Positions 33,973 through 41,613 of a stretch of DNA of 64,000 nucleotides are shown in pieces; the first letter of the stretch is position 1; every line of letters begins with the position of its first letter. Origin of the DNA: Flavobacteriaceae bacterium F08102. Lineage in GTDB: Bacteria > Bacteroidota > Bacteroidia > Flavobacteriales > Flavobacteriaceae. The DNA lies in contig JALKAY010000003.1 of NCBI GenBank assembly GCA_023015935.1, forward strand, positions 62,001-126,000. The letters run 5' to 3'. The translations under genes were made by a program, and so were the position numbers. A model generated the notes under the pieces. The model saw only the letters and a list, made by a program, of their open reading frames with translations, was not told the DNA's origin and made no database searches.

Positions 33973-34913
33973 TGAATTCTACCATTACCAATTTATTTAA
34001 TATAAAGTATCCGATTGTCCAAGCTGGAATGATTTGGGCGAGTGGATGGAAATTAGCATCAGCAGTTAGTAATGCTGGAGGATTAGGGTTGATTGGTGCT
34101 GGATCTATGTATCCACAAGTACTAAAGGAGCATCTGATCAAATGCAAAGCAGCTACCAATAAACCCTTTGGCGTAAATGTACCAATGCTCTATCCAAACT
34201 TAGAAGAAATCATGCAAATTATCATTGATCAGGGGGTGAATATTGTGTTCACATCTGCTGGCAACCCTGCTACTTGGACTGCGCGTTTAAAAGCACATGG
34301 GATTACGGTAGTTCACGTAGTGAGTAGCGTGAAATTTGCATTAAAAGCAGAAGCGGCTGGAGTGGATGCAATAGTGGCTGAAGGATTTGAAGCAGGCGGA
34401 CACAATGGACGTGATGAAACAACTACGTTTACCCTCATTCCTATGGTAAAAGAACAAATTAAAATTCCATTGATTGCAGCGGGAGGGATTGCTACAGGAC
34501 GTGGTATGTTAGCAGCTATGGCACTTGGAGCTGATGGGGTACAAATCGGGAGTCGATTTGTGGCCAGTAATGAAGCGTCATCACATCCTAAATTTAAACA
34601 AAAAGTAGTTGAAGCTAAGGATGGCGATACCATCTTAACCTTAAAAGAATTAGCGCCAGTTCGGCTTTTAAAAAATTCTTTTTATGACCAAATAGCCGCC
34701 TTATATCAACAGCATCCTACCCCTGAAGAGCTCAAAGCTTTATTGGGTAGGGCTAGAGCAAAAAAAGGGATGTTTGAAGGAGATCTCGATGAGGGGGAAC
34801 TCGAAATCGGTCAAGTTGCCGGATTAATACATTCGATTAAGCCGGCTGCCGAAATTCTTAACGAGATTTATCATGAATACCTCGAGGTTAAAAAGTCACT
34901 TTGTGAAGAGTAA
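33972..34913 (+). CDS. FMN-dependent nitronate monooxygenase / FabK-like oxidoreductase
   Basis: A TIM-barrel flavoenzyme (313 residues) of the 2-nitropropane dioxygenase superfamily. Motifs: YPIVQAGMIWASG at the N-terminus, GVNVPML, EGFEAGGHNGRDETTTF (the conserved His of the family), and FMN-phosphate loops AAGGIATGRGM and GADGVQIGSRFVA. Members include nitronate monooxygenases and the enoyl-ACP reductase FabK; sequence cannot separate these here, though Bacteroidetes usually also carry FabI. It starts within the stop codon of the S8 peptidase gene (TAATG), so it may be translationally coupled despite unrelated function. Convergent with the lytic transglycosylase gene. Confidence 0.9.
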   Translation: MNSTITNLFNIKYPIVQAGMIWASGWKLASAVSNAGGLGLIGAGSMYPQVLKEHLIKCKAATNKPFGVNVPMLYPNLEEIMQIIIDQGVNIVFTSAGNPATWTARLKAHGITVVHVVSSVKFALKAEAAGVDAIVAEGFEAGGHNGRDETTTFTLIPMVKEQIKIPLIAAGGIATGRGMLAAMALGADGVQIGSRFVASNEASSHPKFKQKVVEAKDGDTILTLKELAPVRLLKNSFYDQIAALYQQHPTPEELKALLGRARAKKGMFEGDLDEGELEIGQVAGLIHSIKPAAEILNEIYHEYLEVKKSLCEE

Positions 34914-34922
34914 TTTAATAAA

Positions 34923-35843
34923 TTAAATAGGGATTTTAATATAATATACCTTTCTTGACTTATTATTGAGTTTGTTTTGACGTAACCAAGGATTTAAATT
35001 TTTAAGTTCACGGTAATAGGTTCCTTGTGAAAGTGCAAACTCTGCAATATTGGAAATCGCTGTATCCACTTTTATTAATTTGGTTTTTTCTAAGGTATAG
35101 AGATCATCTTCCTCGAAGTGAAAACCATATTTCTCAGGATTGCTTAAAATTTCTTTGGCTGCTAAAATTCTAGGGACGTAACGTTCCGTATTTTCTCCAG
35201 AAAGTAAATCATAGTAGTTGTCTACTTTTTGTTCAGCTAGTTTTGAGGCAATTCCTGAAATTCCTGCGTGGTATGCAGCAGCAGCTAAAGTCCAACTTCC
35301 AAACTTTTCTTTCGCCGCTTTTAAGTAGTCACAGGCCGCTTTTGTAGCCTTTTCAAGATGATAGCGTTCATCTACGTTGCTATTGATTTCTAAACCAAAT
35401 TCTCTTCCAGCAGCTGGCATAATTTGCCAAAATCCTTTAGCACCAGCGGGTGAAGTAACATTCATGAGATTACTCTCAATTACGGCGAGGTATTTAAAAT
35501 CATCAGGAACTCCATTTTCTTTCAAAATAGGTTCAATGATTGGAAAGTATTTATTGATGCGCTTCAACCAAAGTAAGGCATTTGATTGCCAATAAGTATT
35601 GACCAATAATTCTCTGTCAATTTGTTCTCTGATATACGATTTTTCTAATGGGACCTTTTCACCTGCCAAATTGAGATCATCAGGAATTTTTACCGCACTA
35701 ATTTGATAATTAGAATCTGTTACTACACTGGGTTCATGACCTTGGTCATTTGGTGAATAGTTTTCTTGTTGCGCTGCGTTGATCAAAATACCACCTAAAC
35801 CAATGATCGTAATTATGACAACTATTCTTAGGGGATTATTCAT
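34923..35843 (-). CDS. Lytic transglycosylase (SLT domain), MltD-like
   Basis: An exported 306-residue murein hydrolase. An N-terminal hydrophobic segment (IVVIITIIGLGGILINAA) acts as signal or anchor; the SLT domain occupies residues about 100-220, with catalytic Glu123 in LAVIESNL, then SPAGAKGFWQIMP and AAAYHAG (usually AYNAG). The C-terminal 80 residues look like a partial LysM-type or linker region (SNIAEFALSQGTYYRELKNL) without a full repeat. The enzyme would cleave glycan strands to 1,6-anhydromuropeptides. It is the last gene of the mtaB operon, 11 bp after rfbC. Confidence 0.92.
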   Translation of the reverse strand: MNNPLRIVVIITIIGLGGILINAAQQENYSPNDQGHEPSVVTDSNYQISAVKIPDDLNLAGEKVPLEKSYIREQIDRELLVNTYWQSNALLWLKRINKYFPIIEPILKENGVPDDFKYLAVIESNLMNVTSPAGAKGFWQIMPAAGREFGLEINSNVDERYHLEKATKAACDYLKAAKEKFGSWTLAAAAYHAGISGIASKLAEQKVDNYYDLLSGENTERYVPRILAAKEILSNPEKYGFHFEEDDLYTLEKTKLIKVDTAISNIAEFALSQGTYYRELKNLNPWLRQNKLNNKSRKVYYIKIPI

Positions 35844-35854
35844 GGCTTTTTTTT

Positions 35855-36394
35855 TTAGAAATTTGATACGAAGGTAGCAAATTTTTGTGCATTTTTATCC
35901 TTTTCTGAAAGGATTGGGTTTTTTATGTTCCATTGTATCCCTAAGGTTTCATCATTCCATAAAATAGCATCTTCTGAGGGCTTATGATAATATTTTGTGC
36001 ATTTGTAACTGAATATGGTATTGTCTTCAAGGACTAAAAATCCGTGGGCAAATCCTTCTGGAATATAGAGTGAAGTTTTATTTTCTTCGCTTAATATTTT
36101 ATGGTAGGCTTGTCCATATGTTGGTGATGCTTTTCGAATATCTACCGCTACGTCGAGGACAGATCCCTTGATTACTCGCACTAATTTTCCTTGAGCATAG
36201 GGAGGGTTTTGAAAATGTAAGCCTCTTAGAACTCCTTTTTGTGAAAGGGATTCATTGTCTTGAACAAAGGAGACGTTTAAAACATCTTTGAGGCGTTCCT
36301 TATTGTAACTTTCAAGGAAATATCCCCGCGAATCTGAATATACGGTTGGATTTATGATTAAAATACCTTCAATATTTGTGGTTTCAATAGTCAT
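35855..36394 (-). CDS. rfbC: dTDP-4-dehydrorhamnose 3,5-epimerase
   Basis: A cupin-fold epimerase (179 residues) in dTDP-L-rhamnose synthesis. Active-site residues are visible: RGLHFQNPPYAQGKLVRV with His60 and Lys70, Tyr130 in FSYKCTKYYHKPSE, and IPEGFAHGFLVLED. The N-terminal IIINPTVYSDSRGYFLESYN region is typical. RfbA, B and D are not in this window, so the pathway's other genes lie elsewhere. It starts 3 bp after the hydrolase gene, inside the four-gene mtaB operon. Confidence 0.95.
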   Translation of the reverse strand: MTIETTNIEGILIINPTVYSDSRGYFLESYNKERLKDVLNVSFVQDNESLSQKGVLRGLHFQNPPYAQGKLVRVIKGSVLDVAVDIRKASPTYGQAYHKILSEENKTSLYIPEGFAHGFLVLEDNTIFSYKCTKYYHKPSEDAILWNDETLGIQWNIKNPILSEKDKNAQKFATFVSNF

Positions 36395-36397
36395 AAT

Positions 36398-37054
36398 TTA
36401 TAGATGGGATTGTATGAGTTGTCCAATGGTTTTTGCTTTGTTGATAATCATAACATGAGTTCCCCCTTTTACAACCTCACAAGAATGTATGTATTTTATG
36501 GGAAATACTTCGTCACGGTCTCCATGGATGTGGATGATGTTTTGAAGAGGCTTTGTTTGATTCCAATGAAGCACTTGATAGATGGCCCAGGGAATATAAG
36601 TCTCGTCTGTCATTGAGAGGTATTTTTTATATAATTTTATGCGGTTTTGAATCCGCCGTCCCCATTTGATTTTTTCTAAACGGTCGATTTTTCGTAAAAG
36701 TCGCGTAGGGAACAGGCGATACATTCTTGTTTTCTTGGTAATCACCAAGCTTTTGGGCATTTCGTTTTTTGTTTTGATACTCGAAATAATGAAGATCTTT
36801 TTACATGGGATGAGTTTGCTCATTTCTTGAACCATTACTCCTCCAAAAGAGACTCCAATGAGGATGGGATTGGGATGTTTAATCCGATCACACATCCGTT
36901 TGGCGTATGATTGAATACTTTCTTTTTTAGAGGTAGGGATTAACCAATCTAAATAGGTAATTTCTGCATTTGAACCTGATAAATCTAAAAATTCAAAGAT
37001 TTTAGGACTCGCAGCTAGGCCAGGAACAAAATAGATGTGATTTTTGCTGGTCAT
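36398..37054 (-). CDS. Alpha/beta hydrolase coupled to mtaB
   Basis: A cytoplasmic hydrolase-like protein of 218 residues. The nucleophile elbow is GVSFGG (Ser), the likely acid is Asp in HGDRDEVFP, and the base His in KGGTHVMII. The strand before the elbow, NHIYFVPGLAASPKIFE, carries the oxyanion region. A Lys/Arg-rich cap (RMYRLFPTRLLRKIDRLEKI) is unusual and could bind an anionic partner, which is speculation. It overlaps mtaB by four bases (ATGA); this fixes the start at 37054 instead of 37081. Substrate unknown. Confidence 0.85.
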   Translation of the reverse strand: MTSKNHIYFVPGLAASPKIFEFLDLSGSNAEITYLDWLIPTSKKESIQSYAKRMCDRIKHPNPILIGVSFGGVMVQEMSKLIPCKKIFIISSIKTKNEMPKSLVITKKTRMYRLFPTRLLRKIDRLEKIKWGRRIQNRIKLYKKYLSMTDETYIPWAIYQVLHWNQTKPLQNIIHIHGDRDEVFPIKYIHSCEVVKGGTHVMIINKAKTIGQLIQSHL

Positions 37055-38388
37055 TTGATCAGTATTTCTTCTTTGATCCAATCAAACCGTACGTGCCCAT
37101 CTTCATCAATCTCGCGCAATTGGACAGGGTGTATGGTATTGACTAGTTCAGGGTTCCATGGCGTTTTTACGCGAATGTAATTTTCAGTAAATCCAAACAT
37201 ATACCCCGCTTTATTTTCACTTTCAAACAAAACAGAAACAGGGGTGTTGAGTTGCGATTGATAAAAAGCCATTCTTTTTTTTGCACTGAGTCCACGGAGC
37301 ATTTTACTGCGTTTATGTCTCGTTTTTAAAGGAACCACGCCTTCCATTTCATAGGCTTCTGTATTTGGGCGTTCTGAGTAAGTGAATACGTGAAGATAAG
37401 CAATATCTAGGGTGTTGAGGTAATTATAGGTTTCTAAAAACAATTCATCTGTTTCACCAGGAAAGCCCACAATTACATCCACGCCTATACAGGCATGGGG
37501 CATTGTTTCTTTAATTTGAGCAACCCGATCCGTATACGTTTTTCGTAAGTAACGCCGTTTCATTTTTTTTAGCAACGTATCACTACCGCTTTGGAGTGGA
37601 ATATGAAAATGCGGTACAAAAGTTTTTGATGTCGCGACAAAATTAATTGTCTCATCTGTAAGTAAATTGGGTTCAATGGACGAAATACGAAGGCGATTAA
37701 TTCCGTCGACTTCATCTAAGGCTTGAACCAATTCATAAAAGGTATGCTCGTGTTTTTTATTTCCAAATTCTCCCTTGCCATAATCACCAATATTAACTCC
37801 TGTCAATACAATTTCTTGAATCCCTTGAGCTGCGATTTCTTTAGCGTTTTTGAGGACATTTTCTAAGGTGTCACTTCGCGACACTCCACGGGCTAACGGA
37901 ATGGTACAATAGGTGCATTTGTAATCACAACCATCTTGAACTTTCAAAAAAGCACGGGTGCGATCTCCAATGGAAAAAGAACCTTCGTAAAAATTGGCTT
38001 CTGTAATTTCACAAGAATGTACCTCTCCCATATCTTTTTTAGTAAGATCTGACAGGTATTGAGTAACCTTAAACTTTTCAGTCGCACCTAAGACTAAATC
38101 GACTCCATGAATTGCAGCTAATTCTTCAGGTTTTAACTGAGCATAACACCCTACCGCAATAATAAATGCCGATTCATTTGTTTTTAATGCTGATTTTACG
38201 ATAGTTTTGAATCGTTTATCCGCATTATCAGTTACAGAACACGTATTAATTACATAGATATCAGCCGGTTGATCAAAAGGAACTTGTTCAAAATTAATTG
38301 ACTGAAAACTTCTGGCAATCGTTGAGGTCTCTGCAAAATTTAATTTACAGCCCAACGTGTAAAATGCAACTTTTTTATTTGAAAACAT
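37051..38388 (-). CDS. mtaB: tRNA t6A37 methylthiotransferase
   Basis: A radical-SAM methylthiotransferase (445 residues) that makes ms2t6A37 in ANN-decoding tRNAs. The N-terminal UPF0004 domain has three cluster cysteines (Cys14, Cys50, Cys81); the radical SAM motif CDYKCTYC supplies Cys154, Cys158 and Cys161; a C-terminal TRAM-like region follows (residues about 375-440). YAQLKPEELAAIHGVDLVLG and SDTLLKKMKRRY are family-typical. MtaB is favoured over MiaB by overall pattern. The ATG lies at the edge of a perfect 20-bp palindrome. It leads the operon mtaB-hydrolase-rfbC-lytic transglycosylase. Confidence 0.95.
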   Translation of the reverse strand: MFSNKKVAFYTLGCKLNFAETSTIARSFQSINFEQVPFDQPADIYVINTCSVTDNADKRFKTIVKSALKTNESAFIIAVGCYAQLKPEELAAIHGVDLVLGATEKFKVTQYLSDLTKKDMGEVHSCEITEANFYEGSFSIGDRTRAFLKVQDGCDYKCTYCTIPLARGVSRSDTLENVLKNAKEIAAQGIQEIVLTGVNIGDYGKGEFGNKKHEHTFYELVQALDEVDGINRLRISSIEPNLLTDETINFVATSKTFVPHFHIPLQSGSDTLLKKMKRRYLRKTYTDRVAQIKETMPHACIGVDVIVGFPGETDELFLETYNYLNTLDIAYLHVFTYSERPNTEAYEMEGVVPLKTRHKRSKMLRGLSAKKRMAFYQSQLNTPVSVLFESENKAGYMFGFTENYIRVKTPWNPELVNTIHPVQLREIDEDGHVRFDWIKEEILIK

Positions 38389-38407
38389 TCTTGTAAATTT
38401 ACAAGAA
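38388..38407. promoter_or_regulatory. Perfect 20-bp palindrome at the mtaB start codon
   Basis: Ten-base half TTCTTGTAAA repeated as its exact complement, with no spacer. It runs from the first base of the mtaB ATG to the expected transcription start. The inner half-site AATTTACAA recurs at 38411-38419 and, shortened, at 38424-38430. A repressor operator or a start-codon-hiding mRNA hairpin would fit. Confidence 0.7.
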
Positions 38408-38408
38408 G

Positions 38409-38416
38409 CAAATTTA
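38409..38416 (-). promoter_or_regulatory. -7 element of mtaB
   Basis: Minus strand reads TAAATTTG, an exact TAnnTTTG match, ending about 20 bp before the ATG. Transcription would start near 38402, inside the palindrome. Confidence 0.6.
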
Positions 38417-38664
38417 CAATAATATTACAATTGGACGGTTAAACGGCAGATTTCTTATTTCTTCCAGAAAGCGCGATTATAAGGAGAAACTAGAAGTGAT
38501 TTACAGAGTAAGTCAATCGTTTTTTTAAAAAACTCTATAATGGAGGTGCGTGATCAATAATTTAGATGCCTTTACTAAAGTACCAAGGTCGGTAAAGATG
38601 TTAAGGGTGAAAAATGGTAGAGTTTTCAAATTTTTCCTAAAATTTGAAAAGAACGTTAAAAGTG

Positions 38665-38988
38665 ATGATTGCAAATACTCCTAAAGTCCCTTATTATGCG
38701 GTGATTTTTACGTCTATACTTACCAATGATACGGCAGGATATGAGGCGATGGCTGACTTGATGACTACAGAAGCCAAAAAAATAGATGGTTTTTTAGGAA
38801 TTGAATCGGCTCGAAATACGGTTGGAATAACCGTTTCATATTGGAGAGATTTAGCAGCAATTCATCAATGGAAAGAACAATTGGCACATCAATTAGCACA
38901 AAAACAAGGTAAATTACGCTGGTATGAACGATATAAAGTACGGATTACTCACGTCGAACGCGATTATGAATTTGTTAAGATTAATTAA
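38665..38988 (+). CDS. Antibiotic biosynthesis monooxygenase (ABM) domain protein
   Basis: A 107-residue single-domain protein with the dimeric ferredoxin-like ABM fold. Landmarks are PYYAVIFTSIL (strand 1), YEAMADLMTTEAKKIDGFLGIESAR and ISYWRDLAAIHQWKEQLAHQLA with the conserved Trp and His of the family. Members range from quinol monooxygenases to haem-degrading or purely structural proteins; none can be chosen here. ATG 38665 gives the usual short N-terminus (MIANTPKVPYYAV); TTG 38644 is the alternative. Its 3' end overlaps the convergent EEP gene by 8 bp. Confidence 0.85.
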   Translation: MIANTPKVPYYAVIFTSILTNDTAGYEAMADLMTTEAKKIDGFLGIESARNTVGITVSYWRDLAAIHQWKEQLAHQLAQKQGKLRWYERYKVRITHVERDYEFVKIN

Positions 38989-40015
38989 TTCCAACAACAG
39001 CCATTACTGGAAAATGGTCTGAAAGATGGATATCATAATTAATATGAGAATTAAACGTAAAGGTTGAATCAGCAAAGCAATAATCAATTCGCAATGGGAA
39101 GTTCTTAAAAGAGTAGGTTTTTCCAAATCCATAACCAGCTTCTTCAAAAGAGTCTTTAAAATTACCTTTGAGATGTTTATATGCCCATGAAAAGGCTGAA
39201 TTGTTTAAGTCCCCTGCTATAATCTTTTTATAAGGTCCTTTTATTGTGTTGGTTAATGTGTCGATTTGGCGCTGTTGTTGTTGAAATGCATTTCGAACTC
39301 TTTTGACTAAATTTTCTGACTTTTCAAAACCTAAATAATCTTGATTAGGGTCGACGCCTAAGGATTCTAAATGGATGTTGAATATCCGAATGGTATCTTT
39401 GTTTTTTACGATGTCTGTATAAATTACGAAACGCGAATTTATGTTTATTCCGATTGAACCTGAGCCAATAATGGGGTATTTAGAATACGTTGCTAGACCA
39501 GATTGTACCAGTTGTTTTAAACTAGGTTCATTACTGTAATGGTTGTAAAAGTACGGATATTGTAAGTTGAAATTTGGATTCTTTTCGTACTCTTGAAGTA
39601 AGACCACATCGGCATCAGTAGACTCTATAAATCTGCGAATTTTGTTAGGAACACTGTCTGTTTTTATCCATTTGTACTTGTTGAATTTCCTAACGTTGTA
39701 GGTTAAGATACTCAGCGAATTGGTGGGAGTTTCTCGATTACTTTGGGTAAATTGATACAGTTTTGGTAAAAAGAATAAACAAAGAATCAAAACAATAAAT
39801 GATTGTAAGAACTGCTTTTTAAACCCGATAACGATCCAATATATCACAAATAAAGCATTAGTGATAATCAATACAGGAACTAGTAAACTTAACAATGAAA
39901 TGGCACCGTATTGTATTGGAGGTAAATTGGGAATAAAAAATGCAACAACTAAAGCAATGGCAAAAACGGTATTAATGACAAAAACAATTTTATTAAACAT
40001 TGACAGATTTTTCAT
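38981..40015 (-). CDS. Endonuclease/exonuclease/phosphatase family membrane protein
   Basis: Two to three N-terminal membrane helices (residues about 8-30, 33-55, 58-85) precede an EEP catalytic domain from residue about 100. Catalytic motifs are intact: SILTYNVRKFNKY (Asn), VLLQEYEKN (Glu), IIAGDLNNSAFSW (Asp/Asn) and the terminal LSDHFPVMAVV (Asp-His). Substrates of such membrane-anchored EEP proteins may be nucleic acids, phospholipids or inositol phosphates; none is proven. It overlaps the upstream rhomboid gene by four bases (ATGA) and ends the long operon starting at 45053. Confidence 0.9.
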   Translation of the reverse strand: MKNLSMFNKIVFVINTVFAIALVVAFFIPNLPPIQYGAISLLSLLVPVLIITNALFVIYWIVIGFKKQFLQSFIVLILCLFFLPKLYQFTQSNRETPTNSLSILTYNVRKFNKYKWIKTDSVPNKIRRFIESTDADVVLLQEYEKNPNFNLQYPYFYNHYSNEPSLKQLVQSGLATYSKYPIIGSGSIGININSRFVIYTDIVKNKDTIRIFNIHLESLGVDPNQDYLGFEKSENLVKRVRNAFQQQQRQIDTLTNTIKGPYKKIIAGDLNNSAFSWAYKHLKGNFKDSFEEAGYGFGKTYSFKNFPLRIDYCFADSTFTFNSHINYDIHLSDHFPVMAVVGIN

Positions 40016-40854
40016 TCGGAGTCAGTGGGTGTTTTGTGTATGGAAAATAAAAAATCCTTTTCTTCTTTGCTCAAGGCCTCATAACCAGATTTACTAATTT
40101 TATCTAAGATGGCATCGATACGTTGTTGTTTTGATGTCGTGGTGGTTTTACGTTCATTTTTAAAAACAGTTCGGAGCGGTGATTTTGCCTTCTTGTTCTT
40201 GTTCCGCCTGGTGGATGGCTGGATACTGACACTTGAAAGTAAATACCCCATACACGCACCGCCTAAATGTGCAATATGTCCTCCTGTATTGTTGATAGGC
40301 AGTTGCATTAGATCTATGACCACAAAAGCGACCGCAATATACCACAATTTTACCGGGCCAATAAATCGCAAGTGGATGGCGTAATTCGGAATTTTAGTAG
40401 CCAAGCCAACCAATATGGCTGATACACCTGCCGAAGCACCTACCAAAATACCTTGGGCTCCTTGTAGGGCAGGAAAAAAGGAATAACTGAGTAAATAAAA
40501 AATTCCACCAACGGTTATTCCAAGCCCATAATAGAGGTAAAATTGTTTTCTACTAAAAAAGTCTAAAAATAAGTTCCCAATATAAAACAGTAAAATAAGG
40601 TTGAAAAGTATATGTAAAAAATCACCGTGTAAAAAGCCATAACTAAGGATACTCCAAGGGCGAGTCATAAAGCTATCTAATTCAGCGGGTAACGCAAACC
40701 ACTTAAAGAAAAAACTTTGTTCAGCTCCCATTAAAGTGCCAAAAGATTCAACGAGGTAGCTCAGGGCAAAAACAATGATGTTAATGTATATTAACTGTTC
40801 AACGGTATTTGCCTTTTTGAACTTCTGTGTTATGTTATGTATCCAAGCTGTCAT
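40012..40854 (-). CDS. Rhomboid-family intramembrane serine protease (second copy)
   Basis: A six-helix rhomboid (280 residues). The catalytic Ser lies in VGASAGVSAILVG and the His in GGHIAHLGGACMGY. The N-terminal WSILSYGFLHGDFLHILFNLILL is the L1 loop region (part shown). After the last helix there is a cytoplasmic Lys/Arg/Thr-rich tail of about 80 residues (STRRNKNKKAKSPLRTVFKN), which ends in an acidic helix. The enzyme would cleave single-pass proteins in the membrane. It is adjacent to and 1 bp from a second rhomboid gene, apparently a tandem duplication that has diverged. Confidence 0.92.
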   Translation of the reverse strand: MTAWIHNITQKFKKANTVEQLIYINIIVFALSYLVESFGTLMGAEQSFFFKWFALPAELDSFMTRPWSILSYGFLHGDFLHILFNLILLFYIGNLFLDFFSRKQFYLYYGLGITVGGIFYLLSYSFFPALQGAQGILVGASAGVSAILVGLATKIPNYAIHLRFIGPVKLWYIAVAFVVIDLMQLPINNTGGHIAHLGGACMGYLLSSVSIQPSTRRNKNKKAKSPLRTVFKNERKTTTTSKQQRIDAILDKISKSGYEALSKEEKDFLFSIHKTPTDSE

Positions 40855-40855
40855 G

Positions 40856-41599
40856 TTAATAATCCCATCGCTTAAAATTATGTTTTCTCCAATATAACAT
40901 TATTAAGAGACCAACAATCGCTCCACCAACATGCGCAAAATGTGCTATTCCATCGCCGAAAAGCGATCTTCCAGTCAATCCGGAAATAACGTCAATGGCA
41001 ATTAATCCGGGGATAAAATATTTAGCTGCCACGGGTACGGGAAAGAAAATCAAGGCTAATTTAGCATTGGGAAATTTCATGCCAAAGGCAACTAACACAC
41101 CGTATAACGCCCCAGAAGCTCCAACCGCTGGGGTGTGAAAAATTTGATATAAACCTCTGAGTTGTTCATCTGGGATGGCCGCGATACCTCCGATTTTATG
41201 TTTTGTTAAGAGTAATTCTTGAATGTCTGAAGGACTAGCCCCCATATCCACTAAACCACTATAGATACTTTGAAATTGGAAATAATTGACGGCTGTATAG
41301 ATGAGTCCAGCGCCAATTCCTGCAGAAAAATAGAAAAAGAGGAATTTATTCCGTCCCCAAATTTGTTCTAGTGGACTACCAAACATCCAAATACCGAGCA
41401 TGTTAAAGATTATGTGTACGTATAAAGTCGGACTGTGCATAAACATACTGGTCACGAATTGCCAAATACCGAATTTTGGATTGGCAGGAAAATGTAAAGC
41501 AAATAATTCTTGTAATGATGGAAAAGCAAAAGTCGCCGCGACCCATAACAATACATTGATAATGATTAGATGCTTTACAGTGTCAGTTATTTTAATCAT
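40856..41599 (-). CDS. Rhomboid-family intramembrane serine protease (first copy)
   Basis: A six-helix rhomboid of 247 residues with catalytic Ser in VGASGALYGVLVAFG and His in GIAHFAHVGGAIVGLL. The loop after helix 1 has the conserved QFVTSMFMHSPTLYVHIIFNML, and a hydrophilic insertion (SGLVDMGASPSDIQELLLTK) lies between helices 3 and 4. Both catalytic residues are intact. It lies 14 bp after mutL and 1 bp before the second rhomboid gene, in the operon TPR-ribH-TM protein-mutL-rhomboid-rhomboid-EEP. Confidence 0.94.
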   Translation of the reverse strand: MIKITDTVKHLIIINVLLWVAATFAFPSLQELFALHFPANPKFGIWQFVTSMFMHSPTLYVHIIFNMLGIWMFGSPLEQIWGRNKFLFFYFSAGIGAGLIYTAVNYFQFQSIYSGLVDMGASPSDIQELLLTKHKIGGIAAIPDEQLRGLYQIFHTPAVGASGALYGVLVAFGMKFPNAKLALIFFPVPVAAKYFIPGLIAIDVISGLTGRSLFGDGIAHFAHVGGAIVGLLIMLYWRKHNFKRWDY

Positions 41600-41613
41600 G
41601 GTAACAAGGTTCT

